In this document: positions 49,620-61,541 of the stretch, piece by piece
Position numbering within the stretch: position 1 is the first letter of the stretch
How the letters are laid out: the number at the start of each line of letters is the position of its first letter
Source of the DNA: Lodderomyces elongisporus
Taxonomy: Eukaryota; Ascomycota; Pichiomycetes; Serinales; Debaryomycetaceae
Direction: 5' to 3'
Length of the DNA: 64,000 nt
NCBI RefSeq assembly: GCF_030384665.1
Contig: NC_083679.1
Location: 744,001 to 808,000 of the forward strand
Made by a program: the position numbers and the translations under genes
The notes under the pieces: model-generated
The model's input: the letters and a program-made list of their open reading frames with translations, nothing else
Database searches by the model: none
What the model was told of the DNA's origin: nothing

Positions 49620-50471
49620 CTATTTATAATGATTTAAGTAGTATACATCTATATGAATTATTCCGATACATGTGAGCACTAAAATAAAATCTCTAAACTT
49701 CAAGGGTTGTCGCCTTGTTTCGCAATGGTCGTATTCATCATCATCATCATTGCTGTTTGTATTCATTTGATTGTAAGGATGCTGAGTTTCCAAATCGTTA
49801 TATTCTCTGAAATTATTGTTTAAATCTTCGCCATCTTTCAATTCCCATAGAATCATGATCCATAGGCAATATAATTTAATCGACCACTGTGCAAGTTTCA
49901 CTATGATTGCATCATCCAGCTCTGCAATCATTAGGAATGAATAGCTTAGTGGAATTTTCAACATATGGTTGTTAAAAGTTGTTAGACGAACCGGTGTTTG
50001 TTTTGCATTTGCAGTTAAACTTGCATTAGCATCTCCATCTTCTTCACCCCTGGCACAGCAATAGTCAATCCCAAGAGATATGGCGATAAGCAGCAACTGG
50101 ATGATTAAGCTGATTGAGATCCATAATTCCATGGCACAACATACATATATTGTGACTAGTGCTCCTATAATGAATAACAAGCATTCTCCAAAGGTGCCCA
50201 ATTTTGTAGCATGGGCAAATCGATAGACAAAGTATATGGTAATTATTTGGTTTAGGATATCTTGGAATGGATATGATTCTGGATATGGCAGCTTGACTAG
50301 GTAGGATAGTTGCGGTAGATGCGGTGTGAGGTGTGAAGTTAGGGTGTATGCGATGAGTATGGTACAAGCTGCGATGGGGTTGTTGAGTCTTGTACAAAGC
50401 TGTTTTTCAATCAAGTTGATATATTGTTGCGTTTTGTTGCAAACGGGGTGAACCTTTTCTGTTGTGGTCAT
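49620..50471 (-). CDS. unrecognised multi-pass membrane protein A
   Basis: The protein has 283 residues from the first ATG; the longer frame starts at GTG. About five or six hydrophobic segments lie between 32 and 195, for example AACTILIAYTLTSHL, CLLFIIGALVTIYVCC and SLIIQLLLIAISLGIDYCC. An acidic, Asn-rich loop (about 205-250, including a DDDDEYDH cluster) precedes a final C-terminal segment (FILVLTCIGIIHIDVYYL). There is no signal peptide. I do not recognise the family. Its layout, with a hydrophobic core, an acidic loop and one last helix at the very C-terminus, is shared with membrane protein B at 54598-55410, so the two may be diverged relatives. It converges on the RRN5-like gene with 192 bp between stops, and has 4.1 kb of gene-free DNA upstream. 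Confidence 0.75.
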   Translation of the reverse strand: MTTTEKVHPVCNKTQQYINLIEKQLCTRLNNPIAACTILIAYTLTSHLTPHLPQLSYLVKLPYPESYPFQDILNQIITIYFVYRFAHATKLGTFGECLLFIIGALVTIYVCCAMELWISISLIIQLLLIAISLGIDYCCARGEEDGDANASLTANAKQTPVRLTTFNNHMLKIPLSYSFLMIAELDDAIIVKLAQWSIKLYCLWIMILWELKDGEDLNNNFREYNDLETQHPYNQMNTNSNDDDDEYDHCETRRQPLKFRDFILVLTCIGIIHIDVYYLNHYK

Positions 50472-53400
50472 GACTTGGAAACGTGGTTTGAGAATAATGG
50501 AAAGTTGTTTGGATTCAGTTTCGTGTGATGATATTGTAAAAAGTAGCACACGTTGTGTACTCGAGGTGGTAATTATATATTTGAATTATTGTCGATGGTA
50601 ATGGAATAGGTATAATGTCAGCTCTAATTACCCATTGTCAAAAAAAATAGATTTGGTCAAGAAAGGAAGGAATAGCAGTATATTTATGGAGAAGGATGTA
50701 ATGATAACCACATCTTTTTTTTATTTTTTTGGGAAAGAACAAAAATTAAAGTTGAAGATCAAGGTCAAGGTTCAAAATTCAAATTCATATTTTAGAATTT
50801 CTCTATAATTAGCTACAACATGTGGCTTTGACTAATATGTTGTTGATGATGATGATGAGTAGGAGGGGGAAGAATAAGAAGAAGAAATTGAATATGGGGA
50901 TGAGGATATGACAAGAATAGGAAACCCAAAAGCCTCGAGTGCAGGAGAAAGAAGTAGTGCTGTATAATGATTGTAAAGGAAAGCTAAAAGAAGAACAAAA
51001 GAAGACTAACCATTCAATTAATAGTGAAAAACCTTATAAATTTACTTTTGGTATCGATGGTTTGCAATCATATCTCGAAATGCAGTGTTCTTTTCTGCGA
51101 CAACGTGGATTCTCTTAACCCCCCACGTGTGTTAGGAGGTTGAAATTACACCAAAAAAATAAAAAATAAAAAAATAAAAATTAAAAAATTAAAAAATGAG
51201 TATAGAAGTATGCGCTACCATCTGAACCACAATAGAATAGCACTGCCTCTGCCTTCTTTCAAAAAACCGTTGCCAAGAAAAACAAACAATACATTGACTT
51301 ACACTAAAACAATTGACGTACAATTAAAAAAAAGTTTTAGAAAAAGGTGAGGTCCAAATATAGATTCAGCACAGAAAGGAATTGAAACTCTTGTCTCTTA
51401 TGTCCTGTTTTTTTTTGTTTTTACTTTGAATTTTCTTTTTTACGAGGTATATATTTGGTTGGAAGAAAGAAAGAATAAAAAAAGGAGCAACACCCACACA
51501 CACACACACACACACAATACAAATTTGTGTTGTTTAGACATAGTGGATACAACAATATGTCAAAATAGATTGATGCATAGTATTTAAGAGATATAAACCA
51601 ATCTAAAGCAAGCTATACGAATCTCTTGAGAAAACATCTTGGCAAACTCCTAACAAGTTTTCCATAACCTGTTAAGGGGAAATATCTATAAACACTTCGA
51701 ACAATCAAACAATTACTCACCAAATCAATCAACACATTTTTAATATTATAGTTTACTTATTATTTAAATATATCCCCTTCCCGTTCTTCCCCCCCCCCTG
51801 CGCCACTCCTTTTTCTTTTTTTTTCCTTTATTTTCTGTATGTAGCTATATCAGTCATCTTTTCCATTCCCTCGTCAATATGTCTCTCTTTCTCTGCTTCT
51901 ATTCCGCCCCCCCTTCCTTCTACCAAATTTCAAGGCTTATAAGAATTACCAGTTCCCAAATATAGAATTACTTGTAATACACTATCATAATCCAAGCTTA
52001 TCCATATATAATTTGGTTGAGGAAAGAGAGAGAGGAAGATTAATAAACTGTGTTTAAAATTAGAAATTTAAAAGTGGCTGAGGCAAAAAAAAAGAAAGTT
52101 TTAAGCATTATAAAAGAGGTTCCTAATAAGATAGTAACAGCAATTGTACACTATAATATGAATTTACCTTTGTAAATATGAATTTATGTATATATAAAAA
52201 ACTATTGCACAGAGATTATACACTTTAATCGTTGTATTTACTAGCAAATATTAAACACTTTTAAACTAAATCGAGGCTGAGGCATACAATATAGAAAACG
52301 ATTTACAACTGTGGGTTAAATGTTTAAAACAGAGGAAATGGAGGAAGAGAGGGGAAATACTGAGACGATGAGTGACCTGGAGATTCATATCCAGTCCTAG
52401 TTCTTATATAAACTGAAGCTTACTATTCATAAAAAAAAACAACAAAAAAAAATGGTAGGTGATATATTTGAAACCTTGTACCGCCTTAGTAAATTACGCA
52501 ATTCAAAGATTTACTACATTCTCTTTAAAACTCTATAGTGGTTCAAACTAAAACCTCGCAGCAGATTGTTTTTAGTAAAGAGTATTGTAGTTGTGTTATC
52601 AATAGTTTTCTTTTTTATTAGTTTTTTTGGGCTTAACTTTGTCACTCACTCACTCATTCTTTCATTAACTCACTCACTATCTGTAGCTCCTAAAAAAAAT
52701 AATTTTTTGTTGTGGCTTGTCCTCGCTAATTCAAAGCTTTTTGTGTAAAGCAGGATCAAATTATAGCTTTGTGTTATTTGGCTCTTTCTTCTTTTTTATT
52801 CCCTCAAATACCTTTGATAAATATGTTTTTTGGAAAGAATGTTTATAAAAACTAGTTTTAAAAGAGTTTAGTGGGTTTTAATGTTTACACGGAGGAAGCC
52901 GTTATTCTTTTTTTCTTTCCTTCAATATAAATTCGCTCAACCATTTAACATAGAAAAGAAACCGGGTTTCCACTTTGATATTGTTTTTTTTTTTTCATAT
53001 TTCAAGTGGTTGGTTGTGATGAGTTGTTGCTCGGATATACACATATATTCTTGTTGTTTCTTTTGTGTTTGGGTGTAAAAGACTATAAGGTGGTCAAAGT
53101 CCGTAGCATAATACAATCTAAATAAAAAAAAGTGAAAGAATGAAAGAAAAGGTGGAATTAACTATCGTTGTGATTACACAATCGAAGGATCACAACCAAG
53201 TATAAACTGGGTAAAAAACATAAAGAACAGAAAGAGCAGAAAGAACAGAAGTAGTTACAAAGAAATTTGAAGCAGTCTGCTATAAGAATCGTGCGCTATT
53301 AATAGTCATGGAGAGGAGAGAGGGGACGGTTTAACTCTTTCCTAAATTTTTTGAACCTTCTTTTTTGTTTCTTCTTCTTAGTATTTTTAGTTCTTGTTGT

Positions 53401-54597
53401 CTAAGTCACAAATACAAAACACAAAGATGAAGAAACATTTAGAAGCTGAGTCAACCATGGACAAATTTTTTATTTTTAATCTAAAATCGAAAAAAAGAAA
53501 AAAGAAAGTAAGAGCATCAACACAACTTCCAAGAATAAATTGAAACCTTCTATCCGGTGCAAGTGGAAGAAGGGGAAGAGACCAGACCAAACAGTTAGAA
53601 TATCTCTCTCTCTATATATATATACATATATATATACATTTGTATGTATTCTGACTTTCCCTATGTTTTTTTAACATTGCAAAACCGCATTTTTTATGCA
53701 CTATGAAGGTGTTGGAACTTGGCCAACTAGATACTAAATATAAACAAATTACCTATACATATACTGTCTTGTTGGTGACAAGTTTTCGCCATAACTGTTG
53801 TTGAAAATTGGTGTTTTGTGTATACCATCGCTTATCTTAGCAATAGGAGAAACTCTCAGTAGAGTATCCATCATCTCTACCAAACACAAAGAAGAAGGGA
53901 TAGGAAGACGCGGAACATGTTCTTTTTCGTTCTATTATCTTTGTTAAGAAGAGCAATATCTTAAGAGCCAGTTTGAGGCTTAGAGAAATGAGGTTTGGGA
54001 TGCTTGGGGGTGTTTTGCAGGTTATGAGGCTTTTTCACAATATGGAATGTGCGCGATTTTTGGTTTTTTTCATTTTCTCCATTTTGCGTTCCCTTTTGGT
54101 TTTTTTTTATCATGTTCTGTTTTTAGAAACAAGTTATTCTTTACAAAGACTAAATAAACTAAGGAGTGCAATGCTAGATGGCGCAGTGGTGCCGTAGTCG
54201 TGTGACCTTAAGACTTTGTAATGTTCGAAAATGCCTGTTTTTGTATGTGCTGTTGTGATTTTTGAAAAACAATATTGTATTTCAGAAGTATGTTGTTGTT
54301 TCTGTGGCAGTATGCCGCGTGAAATTAGGGGTGAAAACAAACAGGAAAGTAGATGTATTATTATCTATGCTGGTGCTGGTGGAAAAGGTGGTACTACTTG
54401 TATTTGTATCTATATTGTACTATTACAGGCTCTTGTATATTCCCCAATTATTATTTTTTGTCAATCGCTACATTGCTTTGTACTTGTCAAAGAAGGTATT
54501 AGAGGGTAAGAGTAGAAAATTGTTGGTTCTTTTCTCTTTTTATAGAATTAGTCGTTTACTATTTTTATTTTATAATTATTCAAAAGTCATGGTTCGT
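50472..54597. other. 4.1 kb gene-free region upstream of membrane protein A
   Basis: No credible gene is visible. It contains a CACGTG box (51124-51129), CA and TA microsatellites (near 51494-51516 and 53611-53637), CTCACT repeats (52644-52680) and C-runs near 51788. Two overlapping plus-strand frames at 54231-54603 are hydrophobic and low in complexity, and I do not accept them. A D-arm-like GGCGCAGTGG at about 54180 does not extend to a tRNA cloverleaf. Confidence 0.5.
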
Positions 54598-55410
54598 TTA
54601 TAGTATAGAATCGTAGTTGGGGCCGATATATACAAGCACAGATATGATAATCATCAATACATTTTCACACAAATGCTGTGGCAAAGTTTTGTTTTTAAAA
54701 GGTGAAACCATCATTTCCAATACTTGACTGTTGCTTACATCATACTCTATTTCTTCAAGTTTGTTGTCACTTTCCATATTGGCAGCTGCTTCGAGATCTT
54801 GTAATGCAATTCTTAATTTGTCGTTATTAATGTCGACTATTTCGCTTCTGATAAATGCAGATACTGCGTATACTTTGATAAAGTAGCTCACTAATGGTCC
54901 TTCTGAATGTTGTAATGGCACGAATGAAATGATAATGAGTACTGTGAACAAGTATTTGTTGAAGGATTGTATAGAGTGCGCCCATTTATTTGTTTGGTAG
55001 TACTTGATAAACAAGATGGCAAATGGAATCAAGCATTGGGTTGAGATCAATGCCAAGATTGGTTTGCTTATGCTATTGTATTGTGGCAACAAGTAGACAA
55101 TTCCTGCCAATTGTGCAATGCCAAAGGGGATTTCCAAAAACAAAGTTGTTGGTAACAAATTTGAGTATCTTAAAACTGCAACAATATTGAGCCAAGCATA
55201 GTCGTCAACCAAGTCCAGCGTAAAGAATAGTTGAGCTAGTGTGAATGTGGAGCAGATGGAGAGTGTGTATGCAACTAAGTCCATGAGCTTGAGGTAAGTG
55301 GTTGATGAAGCAAAGTACTTGTGAATGTGAGGCAGCAATTTGTTATGTGAAAATGTTTCCATGGATGACTGTGGAGTCAATGGTAAAGACAACTCTTGCT
55401 TTTCATTCAT
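54598..55410 (-). CDS. unrecognised multi-pass membrane protein B
   Basis: The protein has 270 residues from the first ATG; the longer frame starts at TTG. Hydrophobic segments cover about 42-190 (for example LKLMDLVAYTLSICSTFTLAQ, FGIAQLAGIVYLL, FTVLIIISFVPL). An acidic loop with LEEIEYDVSNSQ follows near 212-224, then a last segment ENVLMIIISVLVYIG at the C-terminus. No signal peptide or known domain is recognised. Overall order of parts resembles protein A, and both share an AYTL in the first membrane helix, which hints at distant homology but is not proof. It reads leftward and has 3.3 kb of gene-free DNA upstream. Confidence 0.75.
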   Translation of the reverse strand: MNEKQELSLPLTPQSSMETFSHNKLLPHIHKYFASSTTYLKLMDLVAYTLSICSTFTLAQLFFTLDLVDDYAWLNIVAVLRYSNLLPTTLFLEIPFGIAQLAGIVYLLPQYNSISKPILALISTQCLIPFAILFIKYYQTNKWAHSIQSFNKYLFTVLIIISFVPLQHSEGPLVSYFIKVYAVSAFIRSEIVDINNDKLRIALQDLEAAANMESDNKLEEIEYDVSNSQVLEMMVSPFKNKTLPQHLCENVLMIIISVLVYIGPNYDSIL

Positions 55411-57285
55411 TTTTTTCAACTAAAAGATAATTTGAGTGGATGGGTCAAAATGTCGTTGCTAAAGCTTTGTTTAGAATTAATCTTGTAAAGGCAAAAAAAT
55501 AATAATAAATAAACCAGTTGAAGTATAGAAACTTATGAATGGAGAATCAACTAATTGGTTGATACTTTCTTCTCAAGCAATTAAAGATAAGTATATGTTA
55601 AAAATAAGCAGGAGGAGGAGGAGGAGGAAGGGGAAAAGGAAAAAGAAAAAATGAAGTATAGCCTTCTTCTTTCTCTGGTTCTTTTCTAATTTTGGGGATA
55701 CATTTGCAACCTATTTATACACCAGTGAATAGTTTTTTTTACCAGGATAACCATCTTGTAATTATTTGTTGTTTCTTAAACGTGTATATAAATTTTTAGT
55801 CTACTGTTGCTTAGTATTGAGCTGTATTGTATTGTATTGTATTGTATGGTATTGTACATTTGCTTTTTTTCCAGAGTAAAGTGCCATGGGTTAAAAAAAT
55901 GTACTGAAGAATAACAGAGAATAAATTACTTTATATATTTAACGTATTTAGGTTGGTTGGCATAAATTACACAAAAGTAAGAAAATAAGGATACAAATGA
56001 AAGTCATATGCAAGTACAGTCCTTTTCCTTTGTATTTTTGTGTATAACATCACCTCAATGTTGCAGAGATATCAAGGTTCTCTAAGAATTGGGATTACCC
56101 TTGAACCAACGAAGAAAAGAAAAGAGAAGAAAAGAGAAGCGAAAGTATATAGAGACTTTATGTTTTTTGCAAGATATCGAAATAACTTAGAAATTAGCAA
56201 ACATCAAAACGATATCAAAAAGATATCAAAAAGACAAAATACGTGATTTAGAGGGTAAAAGTTACCACCATACATCGTGCGCCATCTACTGATGAATAAA
56301 ACACCGAGAGATAGGGAAAGCGTGAGCGTGTGTGTGTGTGTGTGTGTGTGTGAACCTTGAGTGTATTGTGTGTTATCTGTATGTGTGTATGTGTTGTGTA
56401 TGTGTTGTGTTGTGTGTGTGAGGGTATCTACCGGTGTATATGCCTGTACGAGAGATTAACCGAATTGGTTACGAAGGTACAAGTGTTCAACCTTTGACCA
56501 CTTCCATTTCGTACAAACACAAACACACACACACACAGACACACACACATAAACCTCTCTCTCTCTTTCCCTCTCTTCCTTCTCTTTTCCTTTCCCACTA
56601 TCTCTCTTTGAGTGCGCCTTGCCTGTTATTCGTAATGGCTGTTTTGCTTAGAGTCGTTCTTTTTAACTCTCTTTTATCTTTCTATGCAATTTCGCCAATT
56701 ATCTGTATATACATATAGATATGTGTGTGTGTGTATATTTGTGTGTGTGGTTCATGTTGTGTAGATCTTGCGAAAAGCCTCGAAGCACGTGTTGCCTTAG
56801 GCAAATGGGATTATCGTGAGATGATAAATTGTAAAAAAAAAAAAAAGCACTAAATAGAAGAGAACACAGACTAAGACTTACTCAGACTTACTCTAGATAT
56901 AGCGATATACTGCACACCACTCTGTATAGTCTAAAGCTGAAGATATTTAGTTTGAGCATTATCTTGTTCACTCTCTTGCGTGTATGTTGTTTGTAGAGTG
57001 CAATTTGTTGGTGATTGGCTTAACTTTGCATTAACAATTTTTTTTTTAAAAAAAATATATATGAAAAACAAGCTTATACAATTGTAAGAGTAATAAAAAG
57101 TTTTGGGTAGTTATCAACTTCCAATTATTTTCATTAGCTTTTTGCACTTTGTTTGTTTGTTTGTTTCTTACTTATTGTTGTTGTTGTTGTTGTTGTTGTT
57201 TATTGTTCTTTATTTGACATAGAGGGCAACGTGGGACAGTATTTGTTTCCTACTAAAGAAAGAAAAAAAGGCAAGACAATATCGA

Positions 57286-57305
57286 TGGTGAGCACGTGCT
57301 CACCA
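57286..57305. promoter_or_regulatory. 20-bp perfect palindrome centred on CACGTG
   Basis: TGGTGAGCACGTGCTCACCA reads the same on both strands over 20 bases, with an E-box at the centre. This is far longer than a minimal bHLH site and suggests a dimeric-factor site or a small hairpin. Function is inferred. Confidence 0.5.
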
Positions 57306-57861
57306 CAATATATATATATATTAACAGTGCAATAAGACAAAAAAAAATTAAACGTAAAAAAAAGACCCCCACGTTTTCTCAAGTTGGCCAATCTCAATCT
57401 CAAATCTCAAATCTTCCACCCCCCTCTTCTGAAAGAAATGCTTTGTTAGGAGGTTGATTTATTTTGTCCTTTTGTACACGACTCTCCATCGCACTCTAAT
57501 TTTCTTTACTGCTCGTAGATGCACACGATATCCCAAAATTTTATTTTATCTTCAACTTTTTTGAGTTTGTTTTGTTTTGTTTTGTTTTGAATTTGATTTT
57601 TTGTTTAATTTACTTTAGTATCAACTTTTTGTAACAAAACTTCAAAAGAAAACGCAAATGGAACAAAAAAAAGAAAAAACAAGTAATGGGGATGATTTGT
57701 GCTTTTAAACAGTATCGTGTTGCCTTATTACGAAATAAGTGTACGGGACACGAAACACCGGTTTAGAGGCTAAGGAGCTTGGATCTTCGTTTTAGCTGCT
57801 TGTTGGATAAATTTACCTATTAAAGCAGCGTTGTTTTTTTTTGGGGATTTAGTGCTACAAA

Positions 57862-57910
57862 GACTAGTACTAGTACTAGTACTAAAACAGTACTAAAACT
57901 AGTACTAGAA
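57862..57910. repeat. ACTAGT-type hexamer repeats
   Basis: ACTAGT/AGTACT words repeat about seven times in two blocks, making an imperfectly palindromic tract. Confidence 0.75.
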
Positions 57911-58754
57911 CTAAGCAATAGTATCAAAGATACTCCCTTGAGCATATCGCCTTTTTTTTTCTGTGGCCAAAGATCTATTCAAAGCCATATCCATCTACTT
58001 TATGTCCAAACTTCTAAGTATTTGCCGTTCAAAGAGAAAGAGAAAAAAAGAGAAAAAGAAGAATAGCACTTTGATTTCGTAATTTCAATTAAAGAACGAG
58101 ATAAAGAGAGAGAGAGAGATAAAGTCAAATTGTTTTCCTTCTTTATTGGTGAAAACTCCGAAGTTGAGACTTATTTTTTTAAATTTTTTCTTTCCTTGCT
58201 TTATCAGGCAATGGGCATATTTGTTGTGACAAAAAAATAAGATAGACCAATGTGGCTTTTACAAAGAGTCTCTGTAGCATTTACTACTACTACTACTACT
58301 ACTTTCTTGTTATGAACATTCAGATTGTATGTCTTGCCAAACGCTACTCGTCTATCAGCGTATACAAGTTTAAACCAACTTTGAATTTTTCTTTTTTCTC
58401 TTTTTTTTTTTGGAGGCGGCGGATAGATTCGTAAACCATATACAATATAAGAGGGCAGATAGAGTTCAAAGACAAACTGTTCATTTATTTATCCTCTTTT
58501 TTTTGTTTTTTGTTTTTGTTTTTGTTTTAGTTTGCCCACTTTGTCAATTCTACATTGTTTAATGACTTTCAGAGTGATATTCAATTGACTCTAGTAAGAA
58601 AAGATAAAAATCTACTTACGTGTCACACTCCATATTCTTTTCTCTTTTGAGTTTGCAATTGCAGTTGCAGTTGCAATTGCAGTTGCAAAATTCTCCTTGT
58701 TTTTTTTTTGATATTGTATTTTATTTTGAAATCAAACTTTGTAATTCATTTCAT

Positions 58755-59243
58755 TTACAAGACACCAGCTTCCTCAATCTTGATGGTGGCCTTGGTAGCA
58801 CCTGAACCTGAACCGTAGCTCTCAATCTTCTTAACAATGTCGAAACCATCAGTAACTTCGCCGAAAACAACGTGCTTACCATCTAACCATGGACATGGGA
58901 CAGTGGTAATGAAGAATTGGGATCCATTGGTGTTTGGACCAGCATTGGCCATAGACAACAAACCTGGTCTGTCGTGCTTCTTGGTGAAGTTCTCATCAGC
59001 AAACTTAGCACCATAGATGGACTTACCACCAGTACCATTGTGGTTGGTGAAATCACCACCTTGCAACATGAATTGAGGAATCACACGGTGGAAAATTGAG
59101 CCAGCGTAACCAAAACCCTTTTCACCAGTAGACAAAGCTCTAAAGTTTTCAGCAGTCTTTGGAACAACATCATCGTACAACTTGAACTTGATGGTACCCA
59201 ATGGTTGGCCATTAGCGGAAACGGTAAAGTATGTGTTGGTCAT
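58755..59243 (-). CDS. CPR1: cytosolic cyclophilin A, peptidyl-prolyl isomerase Cpr1
   Basis: The protein has 162 residues, the normal length for Cpr1. All active-site residues are visible: Arg53, Phe58, Met59 and Gln61 ([15 protein letters not shown]), the [16 protein letters not shown] block with Phe110, Trp119 (cyclosporin contact) and His124. There is no signal or targeting sequence, so it should be cytosolic and nuclear. It isomerises prolyl bonds, mediates cyclosporin A inhibition of calcineurin and joins the Set3 complex in S. cerevisiae. Its leucines are coded by TTG or TTA, with no CTG in frame, fitting a highly expressed gene in the CUG-Ser clade. Confidence 0.96.
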   Translation of the reverse strand: MTNTYFTVSANGQPLGTIKFKLYDDVVPKTAENFRALSTGEKGFGYAGSIFHRVIPQFMLQGGDFTNHNGTGGKSIYGAKFADENFTKKHDRPGLLSMANAGPNTNGSQFFITTVPCPWLDGKHVVFGEVTDGFDIVKKIESYGSGSGATKATIKIEEAGVL

Positions 59244-60175
59244 TTTTTGAAATAGTTATACTCTTTTATTCAATTGAACTGTTTACTAAAATTCGTGGTC
59301 AAAAAAAGAAAGGAAATAAAAAAAAGTTCAACAAAAGAGGAAAGAAGAAGTATTGAGAAGGAAAAATTGTAAAGGAATCAAATATCCTTATGTACGGAAA
59401 AGTGTCGAAAATTTCTTTGAGAATGTGTAGAATCAGGAAGAAGGGGAAAGAATGTTGGATTGTGAAGTACAAATGCGGTGGGATGAGTGTGAGGCGCAGA
59501 AATTTGAAACATACGCACGCCAGTTTTTTTTTTCAATTCTCTTTTATTTTAATTTTTATTTTTATATTTTATTTTTTTTTATTTCATTTTAGGTTGCGGT
59601 GGAGGAGTTAGGGGTAGAGAAGTAGGGGTTGGGGGGGGTTCAGGATTAGTGGGCTATAGAGGGAAGAGTGTATATAGCATCATACGGTGATTGCTTCAAA
59701 AGGGACTAGTTTAATGATAAAATTGGAATGGGGAGAAGAAGGCAAAATAAAAATTGTGGGGGAAGAGTGGGGGAGGGAAAAGGGAAGAGTGGACGGACAG
59801 AGTTTGGTCGAGTTCGATCCTATAAGGTGAACTTGCAATTATCATTTATATAGCAAGTGTGAATCCAGTTTATGCTAAATAACGTTACGTCACCATACAT
59901 TGCAAAACAATACAATAAAAAACAGTACAATCTATGCCTCTTATTATGAAAAACTAAACATAGTGTACCTTTGCTACACTTTTGAAAAAATTCTGTATGT
60001 ATTCAATTTGTTGGTTGAATCAAGACATTTATCACTACCTGAATCTCTATATGACCTCTTCTTTTCTTTTTTTTTCAATTCCAACTTCTTCTGTCCCCCG
60101 ATTTGTTTCAAACTGTAGCAACAGTTTTCTACATTGAGAAAAAAACAGGAAAAAAAATTAGACATAACCACTAAT
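59244..60175. promoter_or_regulatory. CPR1 upstream region and peroxiredoxin 3' region
   Basis: No gene is visible. Two AGGGG words (59610-59614 and 59624-59628) lie about 370 bp upstream of CPR1 in a G-rich stretch and could act as stress-response elements, which would fit a cyclophilin; this is inference. A T-rich tract at 59526-59585 probably lies in the promoter. Confidence 0.45.
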
Positions 60176-60733
60176 TCACAATTTAGCCAATATAGCATCA
60201 ACGCCAGACTTGTCTACCACTCTCTCTGTCTCTGCTCCGAAATAGTCCACTTGGCTATTTTCACAATTGACCAACACGGCATACCTCTTATTCCTCACAA
60301 ATCCTGTAGGGTCAGTCATTGATAACCCATGCAGTTTGCTGAAACCTGCATCGTTGGCAAATATTACTTGTAGTGAGTTTGCATTCTGTGCCAGATTGAG
60401 AAACTTTTGACACAATTGGTTACCCCATGCTTGCATAACAAATTGGTCATTGGCACCAACCACTATAATTGCAGCCACTTTTTTGGCCAATTTCGAGGTA
60501 TTTTGTGCTAAAGATTCAAGATAGGGTGGAATATGGTTCTCAGAACACAAGGGTGTAAATGCACCAGGAACAGAAACAATTAGTATATGTGATTGGGGAT
60601 TTTGTTTGATAAGACTATCAATGCTGAGTTTACTAGGGATCTTGCATGTATCATCAGCTGGATCTGCCAAGTTGATGGGAAGGTAGTTGAATGTGACGTT
60701 TTGTGGAAACTTGTCACCTTGAGTTAATGTCAT
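60176..60733 (-). CDS. AHP1: Ahp1-type thioredoxin peroxidase (Prx5 family)
   Basis: The protein has 185 residues. The peroxidatic cysteine is Cys63 in VPGAFTPLCSENHIP, the Prx5-family PGAFTPxCxxxHxP motif. Cys30 in DDTCKIP aligns with the resolving Cys31 of S. cerevisiae Ahp1 (SCKMP). The rest of the fold is present (IIVVGANDQFVMQAWG, the LQVIFANDAGFSKLHGL segment and a closing VDAILAKL). Ahp1 reduces organic hydroperoxides using thioredoxin and in S. cerevisiae also senses alkyl peroxides for Cad1. No targeting sequence is visible apart from the absence of a peroxisomal C-terminal SKL-type signal; the end is AKL, which is one step from that signal. A cytosolic location is most likely. Confidence 0.88.
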   Translation of the reverse strand: MTLTQGDKFPQNVTFNYLPINLADPADDTCKIPSKLSIDSLIKQNPQSHILIVSVPGAFTPLCSENHIPPYLESLAQNTSKLAKKVAAIIVVGANDQFVMQAWGNQLCQKFLNLAQNANSLQVIFANDAGFSKLHGLSMTDPTGFVRNKRYAVLVNCENSQVDYFGAETERVVDKSGVDAILAKL

Positions 60734-61541
60734 TTTGCCGGAGAAAGAAAAGAAAAAAAAATATGGGGCAAACAGTAGTAGTAGAAGTAGTAGTAGTAAT
60801 ATTAATTTTTCTTATGTAAAGACTTTATAGGAGGTGAAGGGGAAGAAGAAAAACCCACCAGAGAATTCAAAAAAAAGAAAGGTTCCGTGAATATTTAAAG
60901 GGAGATGGGGCGAATCAGATGTAGGTGATAAATTGTATGAGTATATACAGAGCTCTTGGTCAATCTATGTTGATAAGAATTGGCCGAGAGTAAGAAGGAG
61001 ACATAAATATTTCTGGGGAAATTTGAGCTTTTTCATTAGTTTCTTCTGCGGAGATAACCGAGAACAATAGTACACACACACATATATATATATATATATG
61101 TATATGTATAAGGAGGAGTCTAAATTACACGTCCTTTATTTCCATCCATTCATCCACCCATCCAATCTTCAATATCTATACTTGAATAAGTATCCCTAAT
61201 TTGACTTTGACCACAAGAAAAAAATTAAAGAAAAGAAGAGAAGAGAAAAGAACAGTAAAAGAGCTGGCTATTACTTTTCCAATGTACATAAACATATTGT
61301 CAGTGGCCACTGCATCATGTTAATGTTTGTGGAAACTTTATGGAAACTTCATAAAGTTGTTTAGTTCATCAAGAGATTTGGTACTACAATTTCCCATGTC
61401 TAAAGTTAGACAAATTTGTAAATAGTTTCTCTTCTTCTTCTTATTTTATTTTACTTTGTTTATTTTTCCATTAAAAGTAAAGAATCTGAAAAAAGAAAAA
61501 AAAAATTAAAACCAACGAATTTAACAATATAGGTAATCAAT
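60734..61541. promoter_or_regulatory. AHP1 upstream region and RCR-like 3' region
   Basis: No gene is visible. AGT triplet repeats lie close to the AHP1 start (60776-60800) and a TA run at about 61082-61100. I looked for the Yap1/Cap1 site TTACTAA, expected for a peroxiredoxin, and saw no exact copy. Confidence 0.45.

Larger units (their letters stand above)
55411..58754. other. 3.3 kb gene-free region between membrane protein B and CPR1
   Basis: I see no gene. Features are a GGA/AGG run (55611-55627), a GTATT pentamer run (near 55825-55855), GT/CA microsatellites (56331-56420, 56517-56550), a CACGTG at 56786-56791, a TTG triplet run (57174-57200), a 20-bp perfect palindrome centred on CACGTG (57286-57305), a TTTTGTACACGACTC site (about 57471), ACTAGT hexamer repeats (57862-57910) and TTGCAG/TTGCAA hexamers (58653-58690). 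The leftmost part is the promoter of membrane protein B. Confidence 0.5.

Noticed and set aside
54160..54240. tRNA-like D-arm GGCGCAGTGG and downstream GTTCGAAAATG
   Set aside because: Anticodon and acceptor stems do not pair and the spacing is wrong for a tRNA.
54231..54603. Two overlapping plus-strand frames of 92 and 113 codons
   Set aside because: They overlap each other; one lacks an ATG start, and it overlaps the end of membrane protein B; composition is that of T-rich DNA.
59800..59825. GAGTTCGATCC, resembling a tRNA T-loop
   Set aside because: The flanking bases do not form a T-stem and no other tRNA parts are nearby.
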